A DNA stretch of 6,344 bases, from the NCBI GenBank assembly GCA_902761395.1, contig CACWKJ010000056.1, positions 1-6,344 on the forward strand, given 5' to 3'. The stretch comes from an uncultured Elusimicrobium sp. (GTDB taxonomy: Bacteria; Elusimicrobiota; Endomicrobiia; Endomicrobiales; Endomicrobiaceae). How positions within the stretch are numbered: the stretch's first letter is position 1; every line of letters starts with the position of its first letter. Shown piece after piece: positions 6,293 through 6,344 of the stretch. Position numbers and translations under genes: made by a program. The notes under the pieces were generated by a model. The model did not search any database. It was given only the letters and a program-made list of their open reading frames with translations, and was not told where the DNA came from.

Positions 6293-6344
6293 TAAATACA
6301 TTAGTAAAAATTTTGATTAATAAAAAATTAGTAATTGCTTTATC
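6289..6344 (+). CDS. Start of an unidentified, probably membrane-bound protein (partial)
   Basis: ATGA (6289-6292) overlaps the stop of the fusion gene, a classic sign of translational coupling in one operon. The visible N-terminus reads M-I-N-T-L-V-K-I-L-I-N-K-K-L-V-I-A-L-S: a short amphipathic stretch, a Lys-Lys pair and the start of a hydrophobic segment, as in many inner-membrane transporters and permeases. The window ends after 18 full codons, so the family cannot be named. Confidence 0.65.
   Translation, partial: MINTLVKILINKKLVIAL

Overview
The window comes from an AT-rich bacterial genome. Three things point to a Gram-negative, probably host- or gut-associated alphaproteobacterium: an LplT-PlsC-Aas fusion of the kind used in Gram-negative phospholipid repair, a lipoprotein alpha/beta hydrolase of a proteobacterial-looking type (YVEGDGHAY, ARPCQY, WTTGRFS), and intergenic hairpin repeats beginning 'gtcatt' that resemble dispersed repeats common in alphaproteobacteria. 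This assignment is inference; there is no rRNA or other marker in the window.

Layout. Positions 1-42 hold the last codons of a rightward gene, closed by a strong rho-independent terminator (66-99) that should also work leftward. Positions 100-299 hold no gene but contain two hairpin-forming repeat remnants, visibly richer in GC than the genes, and a possible leftward terminator. Positions 300-2749 are a tight leftward three-gene operon, read in the order HAD phosphatase (2749-2081), sn-glycerol-1-phosphate dehydrogenase-like enzyme (2091-1036, overlapping the HAD gene by 11 bases), lipoprotein alpha/beta hydrolase (1034-300, one base after the dehydrogenase stop). A divergent AT-rich promoter region (2750-2878) separates this operon from a rightward 1137-residue fusion protein (2879-6292). 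The fusion has an LplT-like lysophospholipid flippase, a PlsC acyltransferase and an acyl-ACP synthetase-like AMP-ligase domain. Its TGA stop overlaps the ATG of a further gene cut off by the window end (6289-6344).

How the genes may work together. The rightward fusion is a lysophospholipid rescue protein: flip the lysolipid inward, then reacylate it. The leftward pair suggests DHAP to glycerol-1-phosphate, followed by a phosphatase step on that or a related phospho-compound. The third gene would place a hydrolase on the outside of the cell or in the outer membrane. A shared glycerolipid theme is plausible but unproven.

The two points most worth checking are these. The AMP-ligase third of the fusion keeps its overall Aas shape but has lost several core adenylation residues, while the flippase and acyltransferase parts look intact. 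Second, a bacterial enzyme for the archaeal-type enantiomer of glycerol phosphate is translationally coupled to a phosphatase. No mobile element, CRISPR array, tRNA or rRNA was seen, and no wholly new system is demonstrated.
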